Below, in pieces: positions 18,888 through 26,509 of a stretch of DNA of 32,195 nucleotides. This stretch comes from M55B112 sp040880545 (GTDB lineage Bacteria; Bacteroidota; Bacteroidia; Bacteroidales; GCA-2748055), in assembly GCA_040880545.1 (NCBI GenBank), contig JBBDIE010000072.1:1-32195 (forward strand). Direction: 5' to 3'. Numbering within the stretch: the first letter of the stretch is position 1; each line of letters opens with the position of its first letter. Under the pieces are notes generated by a model that did not search any database, was not told the origin of the DNA, and saw nothing but the letters and a program-made list of their open reading frames with translations. The position numbers and the translations under genes are program-made.

Positions 18888-19970
18888 TCATTCAGTCAGA
18901 TCATTGATATCATCATCGTTATCTGACCCTGAGTTATAGGTAGAGTGCAACGGATTGGCGTGAATCTCATCGTACAGTGCCCGGTTTCTGATAATATCGC
19001 AGGCGAGGTAAATGGCATTCCTGAAGGAGGTAGGTGACGCTTCTCCCTTTCCTGCAATTTCATAAGCGGTTCCATGAGCGGGGCTGGTACGGACAACAGG
19101 CAATCCGGCCGTATAATTAACCCCTTCATCCCGGGATATGGTTTTAAAGGGGATCAGGCCCTGATCGTGGTACATGGCCAGGATTCCATCGTATTTTGCA
19201 AATGCACCTGATCCAAAGAAACCGTCAGCCGGGAAGGGGCCAAAAACAAGGTTGTTCTGTTTCTTGGCCTCGTTTATGGCCGGGATGATCAGTTGCTGTT
19301 CTTCATCACCTATCAGCCCTTCATCGCCGGCATGGGGATTCAGCCCCAGTACCGCAATCTTAGGTTTGGGAATATTAAAATCCTTCTGCAAGGACTGATT
19401 CAGAATCCTGATTTTTGACAGTACCCGTTGTTCAGTGATAAATGCAGAGAGTTGTGAAATTGGTACATGGCCTGCAACTACGCCTATTTTTATATATTCA
19501 CTGACCATCAGCATCAGGACATCATCCACACCAAATATGTCCATGAGATACTCGGTATGCCCACTGTATCTGAAGTTATCGCTCTGGATATTCTGTTTGT
19601 TTATCGGACCTGTAACCAATGCATCCACCAATTCACCTTTAAGATCCTGTGTAGCGCTTTTCAAGGCCAGGAAAGATGACTCTCCCGCCTGTTTAGTGGA
19701 TTTTCCCAGCTCAACCCTTATATTGTCGTCAATGCAATTGATTATGTTCACCCTTTTATGGGCTGCCTCCATAGCTACCCTGATACTGTTGAAGTTAATC
19801 ACTTCCATATTGAGTGCTTTCTTATGATAGGCGGCCACTTTTGGGGACCCATAAATGATGGGTGTACAAAGATCAAGCAACCGGCTATCTTCCAAAGATT
19901 TTAATATCACTTCGTAACTGATGCCGTTAACATCCCCGTGGGATATACCGATCGTTATCTTTTTGCTCAT
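18888..19970 (-). CDS. pdxA: 4-hydroxythreonine-4-phosphate dehydrogenase (PdxA)
   Basis: PdxA oxidises 4-phosphohydroxy-L-threonine in the DXP-dependent route to pyridoxal phosphate. The 360-residue sequence carries the metal-binding histidines in the expected contexts: AGHVP (H168), NPHAGDEGLIGDEE (H213) and MYHDQGLIPFKT (H268). It also has GHTEYL and the C-terminal VRTSPAHGTAYEIAGKGEASP. The N-terminal HGDVNGISYEV replaces the more usual GDPAGIGPE form, a variation seen in Bacteroidota. The last 15 residues are an unusual acidic Asp/Asn/Ser tail. It begins 5 bp after the aminopeptidase gene and is followed 23 bp later by the TonB receptor. No pdxJ or other vitamin B6 gene is nearby. Confidence 0.96.
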   Translation of the reverse strand: MSKKITIGISHGDVNGISYEVILKSLEDSRLLDLCTPIIYGSPKVAAYHKKALNMEVINFNSIRVAMEAAHKRVNIINCIDDNIRVELGKSTKQAGESSFLALKSATQDLKGELVDALVTGPINKQNIQSDNFRYSGHTEYLMDIFGVDDVLMLMVSEYIKIGVVAGHVPISQLSAFITEQRVLSKIRILNQSLQKDFNIPKPKIAVLGLNPHAGDEGLIGDEEQQLIIPAINEAKKQNNLVFGPFPADGFFGSGAFAKYDGILAMYHDQGLIPFKTISRDEGVNYTAGLPVVRTSPAHGTAYEIAGKGEASPTSFRNAIYLACDIIRNRALYDEIHANPLHSTYNSGSDNDDDINDLTE

Positions 19971-19975
19971 ATACC

Positions 19976-21415
19976 TTACTGTGATGATTTGTGTTTAAAA
20001 AATTCGAAGAGCAGACGTACACCAATCCCGCTTCCACCTTTGCCCCTGTAATTATCTTCTGTTTTGTTGAAAGAGGGCCCGGCTATGTCCAGGTGAATAT
20101 AAGGATAGTCTGTGAACTTTTCAAGAAATTTACCCGCGGTAATTGCACCGGCATACCTGCCTCCCACATTTTTCTGATCAGCAATGTCTGATTTCAGCAA
20201 CTCAGAAAAGTCATCCCAGAAAGGAAATTCCGCGATTCTTTCAAAGGTCGTAAACCCCGATTCTTTCAGTTCTCCCATAATATGGTTATTGGCATTTCCC
20301 ATGCCTACAATGGCATACTTGCCAACTGCAGCATGTGCTGCACCGGTAAGGGTCGACAACTCAATAACCAGCTCCGGATCATACTGTTTGGCATAAGTGA
20401 GTGCATCGGCAAGGATCATTCTCCCTTCTGCATCTGTATTTAGTACTTCAACTGTACTTCCATCGTACATAACCACCACGTCACCCGGAACATAGGCGTT
20501 ACCGTCAGGCCGGTTGTCGGTGGCAGGAATCAACCCGATCACATGGACCGGAAGATTGGCTTTTGCAATGGAATGAAAGGCACCAGCAACTGCTGCTGCC
20601 CCGCTCATATCACATTTCATATAGTCCATTGAATCGAAAGTGGGTTTCAGGCTCAGTCCACCGGTATCATAAACAACCCCTTTCCCAACCAGCACATAAG
20701 GCTTATCATTGACAGGTTTCTCAGGCTTCCATTCCAGTATAGAAAAAGTTGGGGGATCTATACTTCCCTTGTTAACAGCCAGGATCCCTCCCATGCGGAG
20801 GGATTCAATCTTCTTTTTATTAAATATTTCTACGGTATAACCTGCTTTTTTCCCATTCTCGGCAATCTCTTCCGCAAGCTTTTCTGCGGTCAGATAGGAG
20901 AGGGGCTCGTTCACCAGGTCCCTGGAAAAGACTGTCCCTTCCAGTGATGCTGTCAGGTACTTTATATCCTGCGCAGAAACCTCCTCATGAACAATTCCGG
21001 TCTCTCTGATATTGAAGTTGTCGTTGTCATTTTTGGTGAAGTACTTGTTAAACTTGTAGTTGGTCAGATAAAGTCCTTCAATATATGCTGTCAGTTCTCC
21101 GCCCGAGACGCCGTTACTGATAACTACAAACTCATCAGTATCAAAGTCTTTCAGTAATTTGTAGGTGGAATAGGCTGCCTTCCGTGCATTTTCAAGCGCC
21201 AGATGATAAGGTTCTTTACCAATTTTCAATATCTGAATAATTGTTGTCTGATCTCCTTCACTGAGAACCGTAACCTCCTTGTTATTTTTGACCCGTTCCC
21301 TGATAAATGATTTTTGTGAGGAATTCTTTATAAATTCTGAAAAATCGCTTTCCTGGTACCCGAGAATGATACGGTTTTTAATTTTCTCCTCCTTGTGCAC
21401 TTTATATAGTTTCAT
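19976..21415 (-). CDS. M17 leucyl aminopeptidase
   Basis: This is a cytoplasmic dizinc aminopeptidase of family M17 that removes N-terminal residues from peptides. The catalytic C-terminal domain has GKGVVYDTGGLSLK (K245, D250, K257), MKCDMSGAAAVAG (D269) and NTDAEGRMILADAL (D328, E330, R332), which together supply the two metal sites and the bicarbonate-binding arginine. The N-terminal domain (1-about 150) is divergent, as usual. Length (479) is normal. A good Shine-Dalgarno (AAGGAG) stands just before the ATG at 21415, which is uncommon in Bacteroidota. A promoter-like TATCTTTA lies at 21444-21437. It leads an operon with pdxA and the TonB receptor, which hints at peptide or amino-acid nutrition but does not prove a shared pathway. 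Confidence 0.95.
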   Translation of the reverse strand: MKLYKVHKEEKIKNRIILGYQESDFSEFIKNSSQKSFIRERVKNNKEVTVLSEGDQTTIIQILKIGKEPYHLALENARKAAYSTYKLLKDFDTDEFVVISNGVSGGELTAYIEGLYLTNYKFNKYFTKNDNDNFNIRETGIVHEEVSAQDIKYLTASLEGTVFSRDLVNEPLSYLTAEKLAEEIAENGKKAGYTVEIFNKKKIESLRMGGILAVNKGSIDPPTFSILEWKPEKPVNDKPYVLVGKGVVYDTGGLSLKPTFDSMDYMKCDMSGAAAVAGAFHSIAKANLPVHVIGLIPATDNRPDGNAYVPGDVVVMYDGSTVEVLNTDAEGRMILADALTYAKQYDPELVIELSTLTGAAHAAVGKYAIVGMGNANNHIMGELKESGFTTFERIAEFPFWDDFSELLKSDIADQKNVGGRYAGAITAGKFLEKFTDYPYIHLDIAGPSFNKTEDNYRGKGGSGIGVRLLFEFFKHKSSQ

Positions 21416-21510
21416 CTGCTCCTTTTAAATTTGTTGTAAAGATATAATTTTTAACTCTTGCATTAAAGTCACAGGTCATTTACCGAAACCGTTGTTCAGT
21501 AATTCCACGT

Positions 21511-22197
21511 TCAACCTCTTTTTGCAATTTCCAGAAGCCGCTCTTTCTGTTCCAGCCTAACCATGTTTTTCTCCAACTGGATGATCTTTTCGTTATGAAA
21601 CCACTTCAGTGCACGCGTTACACTTTCTCTGGTTGATCCAACCATCTGTGCAAGTTCAGCCCGCTTCAACTGAAGTTCGAAGTTTCCGTTTTCATATACC
21701 TCCTCCGACAAATAGATCAACAAACCTGCAACCTTACCGAAAATCTGCGTCTGATTCAGACTAAGGAACCGTTTCTGGTTACTGATGGATTCATGACTTA
21801 GTGCGATCAGTATTTCCCGGGCAAAGTTTCCATTACCGCGAATAATTTTGCTGAAGGTTTCCTTCTCTATGAAACATACCTCAGCATCGGTGATTGCCTG
21901 GTAGGTGAAGACACTTGCGGTGTTGGTGCATAAACCCTGAAGCCCGATATAGGACCTGGGTTTAATTAACTGAATTACCTGGTCGGCAATTCTGTCATGC
22001 ATGATAAATTCCTTTACATATCCTGAACGTAAATAGATCACCGAATTCAACGGAGTTTCCTGTTTTCTGAGAATCTCGCCTCTCCTGAAGCTGGTCTGGT
22101 GGGTTTCAGATTCCATATTTCTCAGTTCAGTGGTGGTCAGGGTGTATATGGCGCATGACCCAATGTTGCAACTGCTGCACCTTATTGTTGTATTCAT
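21511..22197 (-). CDS. Crp/Fnr family regulator with FNR-type cysteine quartet
   Basis: A 228-residue transcription factor with an N-terminal cyclic-nucleotide-binding fold (about 30-125), a dimerisation helix and a C-terminal winged helix-turn-helix (ELAQMVGSTRESVTRALKWF). The extreme N terminus has C7, C10 and C15 in a CSSCNIGSC pattern. C108, in DAEVCFIEKETF, falls where E. coli FNR has C122 (MVCEIPFETL). This is the layout of an oxygen-labile [4Fe-4S] sensor, with one residue fewer between the second and third cysteines. The recognition helix keeps the E...(S/T)R residues that read FNR/CRP half-sites. It is therefore a likely redox or oxygen regulator. It is transcribed away from the small membrane protein at 22472, whose upstream region holds CRP/FNR-like palindromes. 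The downstream aminopeptidase operon is 95 bp away with its own promoter-like element. Confidence 0.9.
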   Translation of the reverse strand: MNTTIRCSSCNIGSCAIYTLTTTELRNMESETHQTSFRRGEILRKQETPLNSVIYLRSGYVKEFIMHDRIADQVIQLIKPRSYIGLQGLCTNTASVFTYQAITDAEVCFIEKETFSKIIRGNGNFAREILIALSHESISNQKRFLSLNQTQIFGKVAGLLIYLSEEVYENGNFELQLKRAELAQMVGSTRESVTRALKWFHNEKIIQLEKNMVRLEQKERLLEIAKRG

Positions 22198-22229
22198 CTC
22201 ATCAAATTAGACTATTGACAAACTCTATT

Positions 22230-22256
22230 TAGCGTCTGTCAATTAAGTGGAGTGGC
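22230..22256 (+). repeat. 27-bp direct repeat, left copy
   Basis: The sequence begins TAGCGTCTGTCAATTAAGT and ends GAGTGGC. It recurs at 30976-31002 in the same orientation with one mismatch (G versus A at position 20). It lies in the 274-bp gap between the Crp/Fnr gene and the small membrane protein. Origin unknown; it looks like a mobile-element end or a dispersed intergenic repeat. Confidence 0.75.
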
Positions 22257-22378
22257 TGGATCATAATGTTTGAGATCAATGCGTGCAAAGAGCTCACGAA
22301 TACCGCTGAAAATAAACTTTTCATGAGTATATCGGACATTATAGACAGACATTATTTAATATGGTAATATACTTAAAA

Positions 22379-22414
22379 GTGACGGATCACACAATAGCTA
22401 GTGATAAATATCAC
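22379..22414. promoter_or_regulatory. CRP/FNR-like palindromic operators
   Basis: GTGATAAATATCAC (22401-22414) is a perfect 14-bp palindrome. With flanks it reads AGTGA-N6-TCACA, 9 of 10 positions of the CRP consensus and the same spacing as an FNR box. A second imperfect one, GTGA-N4-TCAC, sits at 22379-22390. They lie between the Crp/Fnr gene (ATG at 22197) and the small membrane protein gene (ATG at 22472). That is about 54 bp upstream of the latter's probable transcription start, a position suited to activation. Confidence 0.55.
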
Positions 22415-22424
22415 ACCTGTTTCA

Positions 22425-22455
22425 TTGATTTGGGCCAGCTTCTGTTGTAATTTGC
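22425..22455 (+). promoter_or_regulatory. Possible promoter of the small membrane protein gene
   Basis: TTG at 22425-22427 and TAATTTGC at 22448-22455 are 20 bp apart. The -7 element is imperfect against TAnnTTTG, which would suit a promoter that needs an activator bound at the palindrome 22401-22414. The predicted start is near 22461, some 11 nt before the ATG. Confidence 0.35.
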
Positions 22456-22471
22456 CTTCAAATAATTGAAG

Positions 22472-22684
22472 ATGCAACCGCAAGTGATCAAATCTGTATT
22501 CATGGGGGCCGCTGCACTTTTTGGAGTGGTAATATTCATGACCCTGTTGGGGGCCATTGGAACTGTTTTTGGTGCAAGTGATGCTTTCTATTGCGGAACC
22601 TATTGTCTTATAGGTAAGGCTTTGTTGTTCCTCGTAATTATAGCGATCACAGTTCAAACATACAGGGCCTGCAGCAGCAATTAA
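22472..22684 (+). CDS. Small two-helix membrane protein with three cysteines, unknown function
   Basis: The frame is open from a TTG at 22466, but the ATG at 22472 is preferred, giving 70 residues. Two hydrophobic segments are clear: about 9-35 (FMGAAALFGVVIFMTLLGAI) and about 46-63 (LIGKALLFLVIIAITVQ). The connecting loop contains CGTYC (C41 and C45), and a further cysteine (C67) lies near the C terminus. I do not recognise a family. The codon pattern and clean transmembrane layout argue for a real gene. Upstream lie a CRP/FNR-like palindrome and a plausible promoter, and the neighbouring divergent gene is an FNR-like regulator, so redox control is a reasonable inference. Its stop codon is 13 bp from the stop of the convergent histidine kinase gene. 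Confidence 0.6.
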   Translation: MQPQVIKSVFMGAAALFGVVIFMTLLGAIGTVFGASDAFYCGTYCLIGKALLFLVIIAITVQTYRACSSN

Positions 22685-22697
22685 AGCAGTTTTAATT

Positions 22698-24701
22698 TCA
22701 TGGTTCTCCGGGCAGAGTGAACGTTATCAGCGTTCCCCTGCCTGGTTTGCTGTTAATATGGAGCATTCCCCTGTTTATGTTAATCAGGTCCTTTACCACG
22801 ATCATACCCAGTCCTGTACCTCTTTCGCCCGATGTTCCCCTGGTGGATTCCACATTACCGTTGAGGATCATCTCCACCTTCTTTTCATCAATTCCAATAC
22901 CCGTATCCTTTACACTGATGATAACCTCACCGTCCCTTTTTTCTGCCATGATACTTACGATACCATTTTCCTGGGTGAATTTAACTGCATTGGTGAGTAG
23001 GTTACGCAAGCTGATATTGAGGAGAGAATTGTCACAGTACGCTGTCAACGCTTTGTCAACCGAGATTTCAAGTGAAATATTTTTGTATTCGATCGAGTAT
23101 TGAATCAGATCACGGATATCATGAATTACATCCAGAATATTGACTACTTCAGGCTGGTAAAGGATGTTTTTGCCCTGCTTCAGACCCCAATGCAGCATGT
23201 TATCAATCAGGTCAACCGATGTGTATGCCAGTCGTTGCAGTTCATGTAAAATCTTCAGATCATCCTGTTTTCCAAATTTGCCCGCGAGGTATTCTGCATA
23301 TTGGGCCAGCGTGGCTACCGGACTTTTCAGGTCGTGTGCGATAACGGAGTACATTTTACTCTTTAATTCCAGGGCACTTTCAAGTTCTTCGTTGGACGTT
23401 TTAAGTTCTTTGGTTCTACTGTCAATTATGTTCTCAAGGTTTTGATTGATGTACTGTAATTCATGATGCATTACGATTTTCTCCTTGTAATTGTTGATCC
23501 ATTGTATGATCAGGGTCAGAATCTGAACAACGACAAACAGCAGGAAAAACAGAGGTAACAGGTATTCATAATTAGCGGGGCTATATGATTCTGAAACCAG
23601 TATATCATTTACCATCGCCATGATCAGCAGAATAACTGAAATGAAAAAGGCCGAATCCAGTATCTTTCTGCGGAGCAACCCGTTAAAACTGCGATAGATG
23701 AAGTAAAAAAGGAATATGCCTGCAAAAAGGTAAAGGATGTAGATAGAATAACCAAAGATATAGGGCTGGGTAAATATCACTATTCCTGAGAGAATCAGAA
23801 AGAGTACCGAATTGATTTTGGATAGTTTTTTAATTGGTTTCGAAGGGTAGATATGGTTCAGGTAATGGACCCCGAAAACAAAGGCGAAAAAGGTGCCCAG
23901 GTATTCAAGCCTGACTGACCATATCCACGCCTGATCATAAAAATAATTTCCTGGATAGAGTCCTGTTTGTATGAGCCTGATCAGGAAACCAAGTGTGGAC
24001 AATGAGAAGAAGAGGAAGCTCAGGTTACTTCGTTCAAGGAAGTAAAATGTGAGAAAACTCAAGAAGGTAAAGATAAGGATACCGGCCAGCGAATAATTGA
24101 TCACCTTATATCTTTCATGCTGTTTCCTAATGATTTCATACTTCCCTAACTGCATCTGTTTCCAGAAACCTCCCCTTCGATGATGAAAATTGGATACATG
24201 GATCATGATCTCCAGGGTATCTTCCTGCTGTAGGAAGGTGTGTATGTCAGGAAAATAGGCAGGGGTTGTGGTTTCCCTGGTGGTACCGGTTAAGCCATTA
24301 CCTGTAATATATTTTCCGTTCAGGAAGAGCCCGTATGAGGAATCAAATATCGGTATCTTCAGGCTGAGTGAATCCCTGAAGTTTTCGGGGAACAGGATGG
24401 TCAGTCGATAGGTGGCATAACCGAAATGTGAAATTCCGGTAACTTCATGTTTGTATCTTGTCCAGTATGCGGGAACCTTCCCGTAAGTGTCGGGGGAATA
24501 TTTATTTGCCGGCTCCCCCGGCTGTATCAGCTTCTTCCAGTAGAATTCCCATTCACCCGATAATAAAATGGCCTCCATATCTTCCCGGTAACGCAGGTCC
24601 ATCACTCCTTTTTCAGCAACCGGATCCGAGGCAGACAGGTAGCCGGGTAACATCAGCAGACTGAATAAAAGAATATTTAGCTGTTTCCCCATCATTTTCA
24701 A
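22698..24701 (-). CDS. 7TMR-DISM sensor histidine kinase
   Basis: The 667-residue product has a signal peptide (1-24) and a periplasmic jelly-roll sensor of the 7TMR-DISM extracellular type 2 (about 30-190, GEWEFYWKKL, GYATYRLTI, SSYGLFLNGKYI). Seven membrane helices follow (about 200-400), then a coiled coil (410-448). The HisKA domain has phospho-acceptor H456 (VIAHDLKSP), and the HATPase domain has N571 (NLLTNAVKFT), DTGIGI (599-604) and GTGLGM. The DISM sensor fold is related to carbohydrate-binding modules, so a sugar ligand is plausible. No receiver domain or response regulator gene is present in the window, making it an orphan kinase. It diverges from the ThuA-like gene (145 bp apart) and may regulate the sugar genes nearby, but that is inferred from position only. 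Confidence 0.93.
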   Translation of the reverse strand: MKMMGKQLNILLFSLLMLPGYLSASDPVAEKGVMDLRYREDMEAILLSGEWEFYWKKLIQPGEPANKYSPDTYGKVPAYWTRYKHEVTGISHFGYATYRLTILFPENFRDSLSLKIPIFDSSYGLFLNGKYITGNGLTGTTRETTTPAYFPDIHTFLQQEDTLEIMIHVSNFHHRRGGFWKQMQLGKYEIIRKQHERYKVINYSLAGILIFTFLSFLTFYFLERSNLSFLFFSLSTLGFLIRLIQTGLYPGNYFYDQAWIWSVRLEYLGTFFAFVFGVHYLNHIYPSKPIKKLSKINSVLFLILSGIVIFTQPYIFGYSIYILYLFAGIFLFYFIYRSFNGLLRRKILDSAFFISVILLIMAMVNDILVSESYSPANYEYLLPLFFLLFVVVQILTLIIQWINNYKEKIVMHHELQYINQNLENIIDSRTKELKTSNEELESALELKSKMYSVIAHDLKSPVATLAQYAEYLAGKFGKQDDLKILHELQRLAYTSVDLIDNMLHWGLKQGKNILYQPEVVNILDVIHDIRDLIQYSIEYKNISLEISVDKALTAYCDNSLLNISLRNLLTNAVKFTQENGIVSIMAEKRDGEVIISVKDTGIGIDEKKVEMILNGNVESTRGTSGERGTGLGMIVVKDLININRGMLHINSKPGRGTLITFTLPGEP

Positions 24702-24755
24702 CCCGGATTAAAAAAAATTAGCGAAGGTAAAATATAATCCTTTATAATTAAATGA

Positions 24756-24763
24756 TAACTTTG
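24756..24763 (+). promoter_or_regulatory. Possible -7 element for the ThuA-like gene
   Basis: TAACTTTG is an exact match to TAnnTTTG in the kinase/ThuA divergent gap, 83 bp before the ThuA ATG. No TTG is found at the expected upstream distance, so the call is tentative. Confidence 0.35.
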
Positions 24764-24846
24764 AAAATGGGTGCTTAGTATACCCGGTTTTTAAGAGACA
24801 CTCTGGAAGCAGAATTGTTGTTAAATATTCACATAAACCTCAAACG

Positions 24847-25641
24847 ATGAAAAACGTTGTATTTTCACTATTTTCAGTTTTGACAGTTACTCTGTTCCTG
24901 AGTACGTCAGGAGATATCTTAGGAAAGGCTCCTGTTCAGGAACCCTCACTGAACGGTAAGAAAGTTTTATTTGTCTGGGGAGGGTGGCCCGGTCATGAAC
25001 CTGCATTGTGCCGGGATCTATTTGTGCCATGGATGGAGTCGGAAGGTGCTGATGTAACTGTTTCAGATTCATTGGGCATCTACACAGACAAGGATTTTAT
25101 GTCTTCCATTGATATGGTTGTTCAGATCTGGACCATGGGGACCATCAGTAAAGAGCAGGAAGCGGGATTGCTGGAGGCTGTAAAATCGGGAGTGGGCTTA
25201 GCCGGCTGGCACGGCGGTCTTGGCGATTCGTTCCGGAACAACACAGAGTACCAGTTTATGGTTGGGGGACAGTGGGTTTCACATCCCGGAGGTGTAATAG
25301 ATTACACGGTGGATGTAATCGATAAAAAGGATTATGTAACCAGGGGACTCAAAGGTTTTGCCATGCATACGGAGCAATATTACATGCATGTGGACCCCAA
25401 TATAAAAGTACTGGCAACCACTACATTTAAGGGTGATCATGCCCACTGGATTGAAAATGCAGTTATGCCGGTCGTATGGAAAAAAACATACGGTAAGGGC
25501 AGAGTGTTTTACAATTCCCTGGGCCATGTGGCTTCTGATTTCAATGTACCGGAAGCGCTGGAGATCATGAAACGGGGTATCAGGTGGGCATCAGAAAGCA
25601 AGTTCGGAACGGAGGAAAAGTGGATGAGTCCTGTATATTAG
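24847..25641 (+). CDS. Secreted ThuA-like domain protein
   Basis: A 264-residue protein with an N-terminal signal peptide (MKNVVFSLFSVLTVTLFLST) followed by a single ThuA-like, glutamine-amidotransferase-type fold. KVLFVWGGWPGHEP opens the domain, IDMVVQIWTMGTIS forms the next strand region, and GVGLAGWHGGLGDSFRNN with FMVGGQWVSHPGG are the family hallmarks. The C-terminal KTYGKGRVFYNSLGH is also typical. ThuA proteins were named from trehalose utilisation and recur in Bacteroidota carbohydrate loci; their biochemical activity is mostly unproven. The usual amidotransferase Cys is not evident, so amidotransferase activity is unlikely. It stands alone on its transcript, divergent from the sensor kinase and followed by 295 bp without a gene. 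Confidence 0.88.
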   Translation: MKNVVFSLFSVLTVTLFLSTSGDILGKAPVQEPSLNGKKVLFVWGGWPGHEPALCRDLFVPWMESEGADVTVSDSLGIYTDKDFMSSIDMVVQIWTMGTISKEQEAGLLEAVKSGVGLAGWHGGLGDSFRNNTEYQFMVGGQWVSHPGGVIDYTVDVIDKKDYVTRGLKGFAMHTEQYYMHVDPNIKVLATTTFKGDHAHWIENAVMPVVWKKTYGKGRVFYNSLGHVASDFNVPEALEIMKRGIRWASESKFGTEEKWMSPVY

Positions 25642-25643
25642 GG

Positions 25644-25657
25644 AGTGTCTGAAAGAA
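25644..25657 (+). repeat. AGTGTCTG motif, copy 1
   Basis: AGTGTCTGAAAGAA, 2 bp after the stop codon of the ThuA-like gene. Related copies are at 26481 (same strand) and 28518-28505 (opposite strand). The rest of the gap (25658-25936) holds no gene I can recognise; a possible weak promoter lies at its end. Confidence 0.5.
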
Positions 25658-25849
25658 TACTTATCATATGTGGTCGTACTTGATAAGGAAGTGTTAATAG
25701 CAAGGCATACGATGCTGTTTTGAAGTCGGACATAATGCAGTTATTGATGTTTTCTGGCATACACCAGGTAGCCTGCTGTGAAGTGGCGGTTTGGCAGCAC
25801 ATAGGTAAAATTCATCTGTCATCCTGAGGTAAGTTTGAATTTATATCAA

Positions 25850-25880
25850 TTGATATTCTCTGTCCAATTTTGTATATTGC
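25850..25880 (+). promoter_or_regulatory. Possible promoter of the NTF2-like lipoprotein gene
   Basis: TTG (25850-25852), 20 bp, then TATATTGC (25873-25880). The spacing fits the Bacteroidota pattern, but the -7 element is imperfect. The ATG follows at 25937. Confidence 0.3.
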
Positions 25881-25936
25881 AAGTTGCATCTGATATTTTT
25901 ACTGTACAGTGATTTTCTAACTAAAATACCCTCGAC

Positions 25937-26482
25937 ATGAAGAAATCCGGAATATGTATTGTTGTATTCTCTGTATTGATGATAATGTCTTGCAGAAATA
26001 CCATAGACATTGAAGCCGAAAAGCAAACGATTATAGATGTGATTAATGCTGAAACTGAGGCTTATATGAATTTCGATTTTGATAAGGTTGCTGAATTTTA
26101 CATCCACGACAGCCTGAATTTCAGGCTTACCACCGGTTCAGATGATCATATTTTCCTGGAGGGCTGGGATGAAGTTGAAAATTTTTTCCGGGAAGAGTTG
26201 ATTGAAGGCAATCCGAATACCCCTTCTGATACACATATAAAAGTGGCCAAAGATAATTACCGAATTAGAGTGTATGAAAGATCCGCCTTTGTACTTTGTG
26301 ATGAAATGTGGACCTATACTACCGACGAAAAGGTGATTGAGATCGAAAGCAGACAAGTGAGATTTATGGAGAAACTGGATGGTGAATGGAAAATAGCATT
26401 TCTGTCGTTTATCGGAACATCGGGCTATGAAGCCGAGGAGGAGTTGGAAGGGCTTGGTCTGGAATATAATTCAGTTAATTAG
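25937..26482 (+). CDS. NTF2-like (SnoaL/DUF4440-type) lipoprotein
   Basis: A 181-residue protein whose N terminus (KKSGICIVVFSVLMIMSC) is a lipoprotein signal with the acylated Cys probably at residue 19. The mature part has a pattern typical of the NTF2 cone fold: an initial helix (IIDVINAETEAYMNFDFDKVAEFY), then IHDSLNFRLTTG, a middle helix containing WDEVENFF, and paired strands (RIRVYERSAFVLCDEMWTY, RQVRFMEKLDGEWKIAFLSFIG). Such domains bind small ligands or act as scaffolds, and function cannot be given from sequence. It is followed 271 bp later by the sulfatase on the same strand. Its stop codon overlaps one of the AGTGTCTG motifs. Confidence 0.7.
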   Translation: MKKSGICIVVFSVLMIMSCRNTIDIEAEKQTIIDVINAETEAYMNFDFDKVAEFYIHDSLNFRLTTGSDDHIFLEGWDEVENFFREELIEGNPNTPSDTHIKVAKDNYRIRVYERSAFVLCDEMWTYTTDEKVIEIESRQVRFMEKLDGEWKIAFLSFIGTSGYEAEEELEGLGLEYNSVN

Positions 26483-26494
26483 TGTCTGTAAGAA
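26481..26494 (+). repeat. AGTGTCTG motif, copy 2
   Basis: AGTGTCTGTAAGAA; its first two bases are the end of the stop codon of the NTF2-like gene. It matches copy 1 at 13 of 14 positions. Confidence 0.5.
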
Positions 26495-26509
26495 AACACC
26501 AACTACTGT

